Numbered from the stretch's first letter, positions 6,839-12,853 are shown. The stretch: 14,092 nt of DNA from Candidatus Latescibacterota bacterium (GCA_030613045.1 JAUWMS010000011.1:1-14092); one strand, 5' to 3'. Notes: generated by a model not told the origin, from the sequence alone. Translations and numbers: made by a program.

Positions 6839-7822
6839 ATGACACAGTCCCTAACAGGAACTCCGGCTCCGGAACTCAGCGATCAACTCCGCGGAAAACA
6901 ACTTCCGCACATCGGACTTCTTTCCAGGGAAGAACTGGAAGAAATCATCCACCTCGGCGAATGGTTCCGGGACAACCGCTACGACCCCACCTACTCCGAC
7001 CTCCTGCGAGGCCGGGTTCAAGTGCTCCTTTTCGTCTACGAGTCCACCCGCACCCGCATGGGCTTCGAGGCCGCCATGGCCCAACTCGGCGGTTCCAACG
7101 TGTACCTCGCAGTCAAGGACACCCAGATGGGACGCGGCGAATCCATCGGCGACACCGCCCGCGCGCTCGATCAGTACATTGACGCCTTTGCCGGAAGGCT
7201 CTGGAAACAGGAAGACATCGAAGCCGTGTGCGAAAATATGACCGTCCCGGTTCTCAATGCCTGCACTCCGCTCGACCATTCGACGCACGTCATCGGAGAG
7301 CTTATGGCGATCAAACAGGCGAAAGGAAACTTGGAGGGCCTCAACTTGGTGTACACCGGTATGGCGCGCGGCATCCTCCACTCGTTTATCCGCGTCTGTC
7401 CGGTGCTCGACATCAACCTGGTTCTCGCAGTTCCAGCCTCGTATGCGGACACCATCAATAAAGCGGTCCTGAGCGAGGGGGAGGCAAAAGCAGCACAGGC
7501 GGGGACGCGCCTCGAAATCTGCACAGACCTCAAAAAAGCGGTACAAGACGCCGACTTTATACAGGCAAGCACGCTCATGCGCAGCATGCTCGCCGGAGAA
7601 CAATCCCCCGAAGAAAAAGCGGTGGATGTGCCCCGTTGGACGGTGACCGACGAAGTCCTCGACTGCGCAAAACCGGATGTGCTTTACAGCCACTCCGGTC
7701 CCGCGCACCGCGGCGTCTGCGCCACCGACGAAGTGCTGGACGGCCCGCGCTCGATTGTCCGCGAGGAAGCCCGCAACGCCATCTTCTCCAAAAAAGCCCT
7801 GCTTGCGCTAATGGTCAAATAA
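6839..7822 (+). CDS. Aspartate/ornithine carbamoyltransferase-family protein, atypical active site
   Basis: This 327-residue protein starts at ATG 6839, with AAGGAGGT at 6826-6833 the strongest ribosome site in the window. The N-terminal carbamoyl-phosphate domain has ESTRTRMGFEAAM (68-80), matching the STRTR phosphate-binding motif, then MGRGESIGDTARAL (97-110) as in ornithine carbamoyltransferases. The family HPxQ motif appears as HSTH (147-150). In the C-terminal domain the HPxP motif of aspartate carbamoyltransferases appears as HSGP (285-288), followed by RGV and DGPRSIVREEARNAI, which is aspartate-type. Both usual prolines are serine and the Gln of HPxQ is His. The length is normal. The acceptor amino acid cannot be assigned; it could be a specialised carbamoyltransferase of secondary or nitrogen metabolism. 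No arginine- or pyrimidine-pathway gene is adjacent. Family assignment is firm, function is not. Confidence 0.85.
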   Translation: MTQSLTGTPAPELSDQLRGKQLPHIGLLSREELEEIIHLGEWFRDNRYDPTYSDLLRGRVQVLLFVYESTRTRMGFEAAMAQLGGSNVYLAVKDTQMGRGESIGDTARALDQYIDAFAGRLWKQEDIEAVCENMTVPVLNACTPLDHSTHVIGELMAIKQAKGNLEGLNLVYTGMARGILHSFIRVCPVLDINLVLAVPASYADTINKAVLSEGEAKAAQAGTRLEICTDLKKAVQDADFIQASTLMRSMLAGEQSPEEKAVDVPRWTVTDEVLDCAKPDVLYSHSGPAHRGVCATDEVLDGPRSIVREEARNAIFSKKALLALMVK

Positions 7823-7829
7823 AAGCGTT

Positions 7830-7857
7830 CACCGCAAAGACGCAAAGAACGCAAAGG
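7830..7857 (+). repeat. GCAAAG-type interspersed repeat, copy 4
   Basis: CACCGCAAAGACGCAAAG (7830-7847) and a third GCAAAG follow at steps of 8 and 9 bases. It starts 7 bases after the carbamoyltransferase stop, with the CACCGC tip facing the gene, as copy 1 does at araB. Confidence 0.8.
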
Positions 7858-7864
7858 AAAGGCA

Positions 7865-7924
7865 GGTAAAGGTAGAGGTAGAGGTAAAGGTGGAGAAGAC
7901 AGCTCCTTTACCTCTACCTTTTCT
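7865..7924 (+). terminator. Hexamer repeat with long hairpin, probable terminator
   Basis: Five 6-base units (GGTAAA, GGTAGA x2, GGTAAA, GGTGGA; 7865-7894) include the left arm AGGTAGAGGTAAAGG (7876-7890). It pairs perfectly over 15 bases with CCTTTACCTCTACCT (7905-7919) across a 14-base loop, and the right arm runs into TTTTCT. It lies 43 bases after the carbamoyltransferase stop, so it may end that transcript. It could instead be only a repeat inversion. Confidence 0.5.
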
Positions 7925-7954
7925 CTCGTTCTCACGCTCCCGCGTTGGAACGAG
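7925..7954. repeat. CGTTCCCACGC-type palindrome, copy 1 (degenerate)
   Basis: CTCGTTCTCACGC (7925-7937) pairs with GCGTTGGAACGAG (7942-7954) with two mismatches and a TCCC loop. Better copies lie at 11728-11753 and 12099-12123. Confidence 0.65.
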
Positions 7955-7994
7955 GACTGATAACGAACACCCCAACGCTTACCGGAGGATCATA

Positions 7995-8825
7995 ATGGAT
8001 CGCCTCATTTTCGGAGTAACCGGTGTGCCGTCGGATGCCAAACGTCCGACGAGTCAGGCGGGGATCGAGCGGGTCAGGGAATTGGGGTTGGGATGTATGG
8101 AGCTGGCCTGGGTGCGAGGCGTGAAATTGGGGGAGCGAGCCGCGCTTGGGATCGAAGCGACGGCCAGGGAGAACGGCATTCGGCTCAGCGCCCACGGCGC
8201 GTACTACATCAATCTGAATGCGGACGATCCGGCGATTGGGTTGCGCAGTCGGGATCGTATCCTGAAAGGCGCCCGGATGGGGAAGCTTTGCGGGATATCC
8301 GGGCTCGTGTTTCACGCGGCGTCCTATATGAAGCGGAATCCGAAGGAAGTCTATCCGGTGGAGAAGGAGGCGCTGGAGGAGATCGGGGAGACGCTCAGGC
8401 AGGAGGGGAACCCGGTTACGCTCCGACCGGAAACCACGGGAAAACCCTCGTACTTTGGCGACCTGGGCGAATTGCTTCGGCTCTCCTCGGAGTTGGAAGG
8501 CGTGGCTCCATGTATAGACTTCGCGCATCTGCACGCGCGGAGCGGGGGTGCCTACAACTCTTACGGAGCCTTCGCCTCCGTGTTGGACCAGATCGGCGCC
8601 GAACTCGGTCGGGAAGCGCTGGACGATATGCACATCCATGTGGCGGGCATCCAATATACGGCCAAAGGGGAGCAAAAACATTTGATGCTCGACGACTCCG
8701 ATCTGAAGTACCGGGAATTGCTCAGGGCGCTGGCCAAGTTCGAGGTGAAGGGACTCGTGATCTGTGAAAGCCCGAATCCGGTGCCGGATGCCCTGCTTTT
8801 GCAGCGGGAGTACGCGGCACTGTAA
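7995..8825 (+). CDS. Endonuclease IV (Nfo)-family TIM-barrel protein
   Basis: This 276-residue protein starts at ATG 7995 after GGAGG (7984-7988). The open frame continues upstream without a supported start. Endonuclease IV incises DNA at abasic sites in base-excision repair through a three-zinc site. Counterparts of its ligands are visible: His67 (SAHGAYYINL), His107 (VFHAAS), Glu146 (RPETTG), Asp175 and His178 (CIDFAH), His213 or His215 (MHIHVAG), His229 (EQKH) and Glu258 (ICESP). The Asp of the enterobacterial Asp-Arg-His pair is Gln227. The form with KGEQKH and a C-terminal ICESP resembles archaeal-type relatives from memory. Abasic-site nuclease is the best guess; a sugar-isomerase-like relative is the alternative. 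It is a single gene flanked by repeats. Confidence 0.82.
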   Translation: MDRLIFGVTGVPSDAKRPTSQAGIERVRELGLGCMELAWVRGVKLGERAALGIEATARENGIRLSAHGAYYINLNADDPAIGLRSRDRILKGARMGKLCGISGLVFHAASYMKRNPKEVYPVEKEALEEIGETLRQEGNPVTLRPETTGKPSYFGDLGELLRLSSELEGVAPCIDFAHLHARSGGAYNSYGAFASVLDQIGAELGREALDDMHIHVAGIQYTAKGEQKHLMLDDSDLKYRELLRALAKFEVKGLVICESPNPVPDALLLQREYAAL

Positions 8826-8856
8826 GAATTTGTTTTTTCAGGGAAGCAGACTTGTG

Positions 8857-8956
8857 AATCATGCAGAGTAGATGTCCCGTCAGGGACAGGATATTTGTAG
8901 CATTCGAAATAGCCGAAAATTTTCCCCAAGTCCCGTGAGGGACGAAATATACACGG
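8857..8956 (+). repeat. GTCCC/GGGAC two-hairpin module, copy 1
   Basis: Hairpin 1 is TGTCCC-GTCA-GGGACA (8873-8888) and hairpin 2 is GTCCC-GTGA-GGGAC (8930-8943), with starts 57 bases apart. The copy at 11833-11932 matches it over about 100 bases, including the intervening GATATTTGTAGCATT. A third, inverted, more diverged copy is at 11982-12054. Confidence 0.85.
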
Positions 8957-8965
8957 CTTTTTTTT
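8911..8965 (+). terminator. Possible terminator using the second hairpin of the module
   Basis: AGCCG (8911-8915) pairs with CGGCT (8954-8958), enclosing the GTCCC hairpin, and eight T residues follow (8958-8965). It lies about 85 bases after the endonuclease IV-family stop. The outer stem is short and the enclosed loop long, so this is tentative. Confidence 0.35.
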
Positions 8966-8983
8966 CTGATCCGCGAGGCAAAG

Positions 8984-9418
8984 ATGACCCCGGATGTCGA
9001 AATCGGACAACGAATCAAGCAACTCCTCAGCGCGATCAAACCCGGCGTTTTGATCTGGCTTTTGGCCCTGTCTATCAATCTCCTCATCAGGAAGCCGCTG
9101 GAACAAAGCAACGCCTCCGCCCTGGGAGGATGGATCACGCTGATGGTCTGCCTCGTGGCGATCCGCCTGTTTTCCGCCCGCGCACTGCGGGATCACGAAG
9201 CCCCAAGCTTCAAAGCGGGACTCCGTCTCGGACTCCGATTTCTGATCCTCGTCGCGGGTTTAGACGCCCTGTTTTTGGGATGGGCCTCAAAACAAGGCCT
9301 GCACTACCTCGCCGCAGGCCAGCCGGTACTCGGACTCCTCTACTTAGAATGCCTCCTCATCCCGGCGTTGGGCGGCGTCGTGGAGGAAAGAAGAAGACTG
9401 GAAGAAGCGGAGGAATAG
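8984..9418 (+). CDS. Small membrane protein of unknown function
   Basis: This 144-residue protein starts at ATG 8984 after GCGAGG (about 8972-8977). I do not recognise the family. Four hydrophobic stretches lie near residues 19-36, 47-63, 83-101 and 110-128, so it should be an inner-membrane protein with four helices. There is a charged N-terminus and an acidic, arginine-rich tail, GGVVEERRRLEEAEE. No conserved catalytic-looking residue stands out. Its TAG stop lies 49 bases from the stop of the convergent ABC-F gene, and the gap is filled by a heptad array. A T-tract and the two-hairpin module lie directly upstream, so its promoter, if it has its own, must lie in or after that repeat. Confidence 0.7.
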   Translation: MTPDVEIGQRIKQLLSAIKPGVLIWLLALSINLLIRKPLEQSNASALGGWITLMVCLVAIRLFSARALRDHEAPSFKAGLRLGLRFLILVAGLDALFLGWASKQGLHYLAAGQPVLGLLYLECLLIPALGGVVEERRRLEEAEE

Positions 9419-9421
9419 TTT

Positions 9422-9477
9422 GGGTTCAGGGGTCAGGGCTCGGGGGCCAGGAGCCAGGAGTCACGTTTCACGCTTCC
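9422..9477 (+). repeat. Tandem 7-bp repeat array D (8 units) in a convergent gene gap
   Basis: The units are GGGTTCA, GGGGTCA, GGGCTCG, GGGGCCA, GGAGCCA, GGAGTCA, CGTTTCA and CGCTTCC, all in one phase. The last two are inverse-complement units of the CGTGAAA type. The TGA stop of the ABC-F gene (9468-9470) lies inside the CGTTTCA unit, and the array covers all but 3 bases of the gap between the two stops. Confidence 0.85.
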
Positions 9478-11360
9478 AAGTGCAGTTGCTCCCACTCCTC
9501 AAACAAAGCCTCCAAGCGCTTCTCCACTTTCTCCCGCTCCCGAAGCAGCCCATCGAGCCGATTCCAATCCGACGCGGTCTCTTCCTCCGAAAGCTCGGTC
9601 TCGATGCGAGCTATGGTTCCCTCCGATTCGTGAATCGCGCGCTCGATTTCGGAGAGCCGTCGCTCCGTGCGGGCACGGGATCGCTCCGCCTCCCGCTTCT
9701 TTTGAAATGCCCGGCGGCGCCCTTCTTTCTCCGCATCCTCGCTGGAGGCTTCCCCGCCCAGCGCTCTCTCCTCCCGCCGCTTCCGCTCGAAATGGGCGTA
9801 CCCCCCTTCGTAGAGCCGACTTTTTCCCATGCCCATAAAAAGAATCCGATTCGCGAGCCGATTCAAAAAATAGCGGTCGTGAGATACCGCAAGAATCGTC
9901 CCCTCGTATTGCATCAAAGCCGCCTCCAAGGCCATCCGGGACGGGATGTCGAGATGATTGGTAGGCTCGTCCAGAATCAACAGGTTGGCTTTGGAAAGGA
10001 TCAGCTTGCACAGAGATACCCGGCTTTGCTCGCCGCCGCTGAGGCTCCCGATGCGTTTGAACACGTCGTCCCCGGAGAACAGAAACGCCCCGAGGAAGGT
10101 GCGCATCTCGCCCTCCGGACGCCGCGGATCCATCGCCCATACCTCCTCTAAGACCGAATGTTTCAGATTCAGATCCAGCCGTTCCTGATCGTAATAGCCC
10201 ACGTGTATCTGGCTGCCGAACCGAATCGTTCCCGCATCCGGGGTCTCGTGGTCCAGGAGCATCCTGAGCAGCGTGGTTTTCCCCGTGCCGTTTGGCCCTA
10301 TGATCCCCACGCGCTCTCCCCGGCGCACCGCCCAGGTCAGATTTTCAAACAAGGTCCGATCTTCGTAGCGCTTCGTCAGTCCCTCACACATCAGCACATC
10401 GTTCCCGCCTCTTCGTTCCGGCGTAAAATGCAGACGCACGTTCCGTTCCCCCTTGAGGGGGGCGAGTCGTTCCGTCTTCGCCAGCCGTTTCCGGCGACTC
10501 TGAGCCTGCTTGGTCTTCTGGCCCGCTATGTTTCGCTGGATGAAGTCCTCGGGTCGGGCGATCTCCGCCTGTTGTTCCTCATAGAGTTTCCTCTGCTGCG
10601 CCTGCCGCCGCGCCCGCTCCGGCTCATACTCGGAATACGTTCCTTTATAGTGCGTCAAGCCGCGATCCTCAAGCTCCACAATTTCGGAGACGACCCGATC
10701 CAGAAAATAGCGGTCGTGGGAGACCACCACGACACTCCCGGGATATTTCGTTAGAAAATCCTCCAGCCACTCCGTAGCCCCGATGTCGAGGTGATTCGTC
10801 GGCTCGTCCAGCAACAACAGATCCGGTCTTCCGCACAATAACTTTGCCAGCGCCACCCGGGTTTTCTCCCCCCCGCTGAGCACCGCCACCGGCCTGGCCT
10901 GGCTCTGCTCATCCAATCCCAAACCCGAAAGGACCGACTTTGTTTCCCTCTCGATGCCGTACCCTCCCTGCGCCTCATACTGCTCCAGCAAGGCCCCATA
11001 TTGGTGTAACAGGGTTTCATTATGCCGGTCGGACGCCATCTCCGACTCCATACGCGCCAACTCCGTCTGCATCGCAATCAGGAATTGAAAGGCGGTTAAG
11101 GTCTCCTGCAGGACCGTCCGCGTTCCATCCAAGACCGGCTCCTGAGGGAGATAGCCCATCCGCACGCCCCGCTTCCGAATCACCGTCCCCCTATCCGGCG
11201 TCAGTGCCTCGTTCATCAACCGGAACAGCGTGGTTTTCCCGCACCCATTCGGCCCGATCAACCCGATGCGATCGCCCTCCTCCACCTGCCACGATACGTC
11301 GTCCAACACCACATGCGCCCCGTAAGATTTGGATACCTTTTCCAGTCGAACCAACGTCAT
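9468..11360 (-). CDS. ABC-F family ATPase (translation-associated, Uup/YdiF type)
   Basis: This 630-residue protein has two ABC domains and no membrane segment. The start at 11360 is chosen because MTLVRLEKVSKSYG is the family N-terminus and AAAGGGG lies upstream; the open frame 20 codons further up has no support. Domain 1 has Walker A GPNGCGKT (36-43), signature LSGGE (161-165) and Walker B LLLLDEP (181-187). Domain 2 has GPNGTGKT (355-362), LSGGE (440-444) and LILDEP (462-467). The charged linker at about 243-315 is the part that reaches P-site tRNA in this family. The charged C-terminus (about 545-628) should form a coiled coil as in Uup and YdiF. ABC-F proteins act at the ribosome E-site, relieving stalling or protecting from antibiotics. 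Nothing here shows a resistance-type specialisation. Confidence 0.94.
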   Translation of the reverse strand: MTLVRLEKVSKSYGAHVVLDDVSWQVEEGDRIGLIGPNGCGKTTLFRLMNEALTPDRGTVIRKRGVRMGYLPQEPVLDGTRTVLQETLTAFQFLIAMQTELARMESEMASDRHNETLLHQYGALLEQYEAQGGYGIERETKSVLSGLGLDEQSQARPVAVLSGGEKTRVALAKLLCGRPDLLLLDEPTNHLDIGATEWLEDFLTKYPGSVVVVSHDRYFLDRVVSEIVELEDRGLTHYKGTYSEYEPERARRQAQQRKLYEEQQAEIARPEDFIQRNIAGQKTKQAQSRRKRLAKTERLAPLKGERNVRLHFTPERRGGNDVLMCEGLTKRYEDRTLFENLTWAVRRGERVGIIGPNGTGKTTLLRMLLDHETPDAGTIRFGSQIHVGYYDQERLDLNLKHSVLEEVWAMDPRRPEGEMRTFLGAFLFSGDDVFKRIGSLSGGEQSRVSLCKLILSKANLLILDEPTNHLDIPSRMALEAALMQYEGTILAVSHDRYFLNRLANRILFMGMGKSRLYEGGYAHFERKRREERALGGEASSEDAEKEGRRRAFQKKREAERSRARTERRLSEIERAIHESEGTIARIETELSEEETASDWNRLDGLLREREKVEKRLEALFEEWEQLHLEA

Positions 11361-11417
11361 AATGCCCCTTTGAGGAGTGTCATAAGCCAAAATTCGAACG
11401 TCAGAACTAAACCTTAC

Positions 11418-11505
11418 CACGGAATTTCACGGAAGCACACGGAGAAGAAAAACGGCAAACAAAGCAAAAGCATTGGGACACGGATTGCACGGATTTCACG
11501 GATCA
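11418..11505 (+). repeat. CACGGA-core periodic repeats
   Basis: CCACGGAATTTCACGGAAG (11418-11436) with a third CACGGA, then GGGACACGGATTGCACGGAT (11475-11494) with TTTCACGGATCAAA, carry cores 9-11 bases apart. The second block matches 6703-6735 closely, including the flanking AAAGCA and GGATCAAA. Confidence 0.65.
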
Positions 11506-11531
11506 AACATAGAAATACGCCGAAGAATCAG

Positions 11532-11558
11532 TCGCGAAGGCACAAAGGCACAAAGAAA
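11532..11558 (+). repeat. Weak GCAAAG-type repeat, copy 5
   Basis: TCGCGAAGGCACAAAGGCAC and a following AAAGAAAA have the spacing of the GCAAAG family but lack the CACCGC tip and lie far from any gene end. Confidence 0.35.
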
Positions 11559-11619
11559 ATCACTTCGCAGATCCGTCAAGGGGAAGGCTTACCCAAAAAG
11601 GCAGGTAGTAGATCAGCGG

Positions 11620-11715
11620 AGCCGCAACCCCCGAACATAACCGCGGATTACGGGGATTTGGCGGATTCCAAAACAAGAACCTTGTCAAAAAAAGAGTTTC
11701 GAGGGATTGTAGCAC
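11620..11715 (+). repeat. Second copy of the 6671-6783 element
   Basis: It shares AGCCGCAACC near its start, AACCTTGTCAAAAAAA near 11679-11694, then TTTCG, GG and TAGCACAG in the same order as at 6671-6783. The CACGGAT cores are degenerate here (GCGGATTACGGGGATTTGG). Confidence 0.55.
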
Positions 11716-11727
11716 AGAGATATTCTA

Positions 11728-11753
11728 CGTTCCCACGCAGGAGCGTGGGAACG
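11728..11753. repeat. CGTTCCCACGC palindrome, copy 2 (perfect)
   Basis: CGTTCCCACGC (11728-11738) and GCGTGGGAACG (11743-11753) form a perfect 11-base stem with an AGGA loop. The flanks TTCTA on the left and AGATGG on the right are shared with copy 3 in the same orientation. Confidence 0.9.
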
Positions 11754-11832
11754 AGATGGAAGGAGCGTTTTAAAACAGGAACTCAAAACACATGGTTGCA
11801 CAAGAGCAAAGAAGGATTTTGGGAAAATTTGC

Positions 11833-11932
11833 GAATCGTGCAGAGATGTCCCGTCAGGGACAGGATATTTGTAGCATTGGGAAATAAGCCGATAGCCTCC
11901 AAGTCCCGTGAGGGACGAAATAGTCACGGAAA
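11833..11932 (+). repeat. GTCCC/GGGAC two-hairpin module, copy 2
   Basis: TGTCCC-GTCA-GGGACA (11848-11863) and GTCCC-GTGA-GGGAC (11903-11916) have starts 55 bases apart. CAGGATATTTGTAGCATT and CAAGTCCCGTGAGGGACG are identical to the copy at 8857-8956; the centre between the hairpins differs. Confidence 0.88.
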
Positions 11933-11981
11933 ACACATTATGACGAAAGGCGCATTTGGAAGGATATTCGATAAATATGCC

Positions 11982-12054
11982 GTCCCTACAGGACTGGGAA
12001 ATGTTTTTTTTGGATTGTTTTGTTTTGCTATAACTATTTTGTCCCTAACGGGAC
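11982..12054 (-). repeat. GTCCC/GGGAC two-hairpin module, copy 3 (inverted, diverged)
   Basis: GTCCCTACAGGAC (11982-11994) corresponds to the inverse of hairpin 2 of the other copies, and TGTCCCTAACGGGACA (12040-12055) to the inverse of hairpin 1. Hairpin starts are 59 bases apart. It forms an inverted pair with copy 2. Confidence 0.7.
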
Positions 12055-12098
12055 AGAACCTTATCTGTTATATTAGCGGGAAAGACTCAGGATTTCTA

Positions 12099-12123
12099 CG
12101 TTCCCACCGAGGAGTTGGGAACG
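12099..12123. repeat. CGTTCCCACGC-type palindrome, copy 3
   Basis: CGTTCCCA (12099-12106) pairs with TGGGAACG (12116-12123), with a less paired centre. The flanks TTCTA and AGATGG match copy 2 in direct orientation, 371 bases away. Confidence 0.8.
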
Positions 12124-12130
12124 AGATGGC

Positions 12131-12165
12131 AGTCACCAATCACCGATCACCAGTCACCAATCACC
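12131..12165 (+). repeat. Tandem 7-bp repeat array E (5 units)
   Basis: The units are AGTCACC, AATCACC, GATCACC, AGTCACC and AATCACC without gaps. It has the same period as arrays A-D but a different unit. It begins 7 bases after the palindrome at 12099-12123. Confidence 0.88.
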
Positions 12166-12181
12166 AAATAATAGCTTGCCT

Positions 12182-12222
12182 CCAAAAAAAAGAGGGGACA
12201 ACCTGCATCCCCTCTTTCTTTT
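12182..12222 (-). terminator. Strong intrinsic terminator, able to act on both strands
   Basis: AAAGAGGGGA (12189-12198) pairs perfectly with TCCCCTCTTT (12208-12217) around a 9-base loop. On the minus strand the stem runs into eight T residues, and on the plus strand into TTTCTTTT. It lies 28 bases beyond the final TAG (12246-12248) of the cohesin-like gene on the minus strand, marking the original end of that gene. Confidence 0.9.
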
Positions 12223-12245
12223 GTCGCTTGGTATGTGTCCATGTG

Positions 12246-12818
12246 CTACTGGACGAATAGCGCCTTTACCTTGCCCCAGCTCTCGGACTCGACGGGAACG
12301 CCCGTGATCAAGACCTGGGCGCTCTGGTCAGGCTTATCCGTCGCATCACTTGTTTTTTTTAATTATTCGGAGACCACCGAGAGCTACCCCTCATCAAAAC
12401 CTTCCAAAGGCTTGAAGGCCATCTTGGCCAGCAGAAGGGGATCGCCGCTTTTCGAGCCTGCGAAAAGCAGACCAACCGCGCCTGCCACCCCGTCTCCCAT
12501 CAACGCCGGAGGCATCACCTGAAAGCCGGACTCCACCGTGCTGCTTTCCGGCACAAAACTCAACTTCGTCGGGTCGAATCCGAGCGTAATTGTGAACGAC
12601 TTCACATCGGTCACTGCGGCATACACCTCCACGACGATCACGTCTTCGACTCCGGCTTCGGACTTGGTCATCAAGCTCTGGTTCCCATCCGCGGGGTCCA
12701 GATCCAGCGCCACCAAGACGCTTTCGTTGCTGCCCGCCAAGGCCATTCCGGCCAGAAGCGTCAGAAAAAGTACGGACGCACCCGCCACAAGGGCGCCCTT
12801 CAAAACAGTGTTCTTCAT
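12246..12818 (-). pseudogene. Secreted cohesin-like protein, frame broken near its C-terminus by two stops
   Basis: Translation starts at ATG 12818, with AGAGAGGAG 7 bases upstream. The first 144 residues are intact. Residues 1-28 are a signal peptide (KNTVLKG, a hydrophobic core, then AGMALAG with cleavage after ALA). The rest (33-144) has the alternating strands of a cohesin-like domain, for example VEVYAAVTDVKSFTITLGFDP followed by TKLSFVP. TAG at 12384-12386 and TAA at 12363-12365 interrupt the frame. Beyond them the same frame continues as SDATDKPDQSAQVLITGVPV and ends in ALFVQ with TAG at 12246-12248, just before a strong terminator. The product, if made, ends at residue 144 and may lack its last strand. 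It follows the dockerin-like gene by 147 bases. Identification as a cohesin is by pattern, not search. Confidence 0.7.
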
Positions 12819-12853
12819 GATTAGGCTCCTCTCTGAGAACAATGTTGCTCCAT

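Larger units (their letters stand above)
11361..12245. other. 885-base gene-free region made largely of interspersed repeats
   Basis: No open frame here has a credible start, codon pattern or domain. Reading left to right it holds CACGGA-type repeats (11418-11505), a weak GCAAAG-type repeat (11532-11558), a diverged copy of the 6671-6783 element (11620-11715), a perfect palindrome (11728-11753), two GTCCC modules in opposite orientation (11833-11932 and 11982-12054), a second palindrome (12099-12123), a heptad array (12131-12165) and a terminator (12182-12222). Stretches 11560-11620 and 11760-11832 hold nothing I recognise. The ABC-F promoter should lie in the first 100 bases, but no clear -35/-10 pair was seen. 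Confidence 0.8.

Noticed and set aside
9468..11420. A longer ABC-F protein starting 20 codons upstream
   Set aside because: The extra residues do not fit the family N-terminus, and the internal ATG at 11360 has a purine-rich site.
11313..12260. A 315-codon plus-strand open frame across the repeat region
   Set aside because: Its translation follows the repeat families and starts inside the ABC-F gene; no domain, ribosome site or sensible composition was seen.
12363..12386. Stop-codon recoding or programmed read-through in the cohesin-like gene
   Set aside because: TAG, TAA and TGA all act as normal ends of other genes here, and two different stops so close together fit simple nonsense mutation better.
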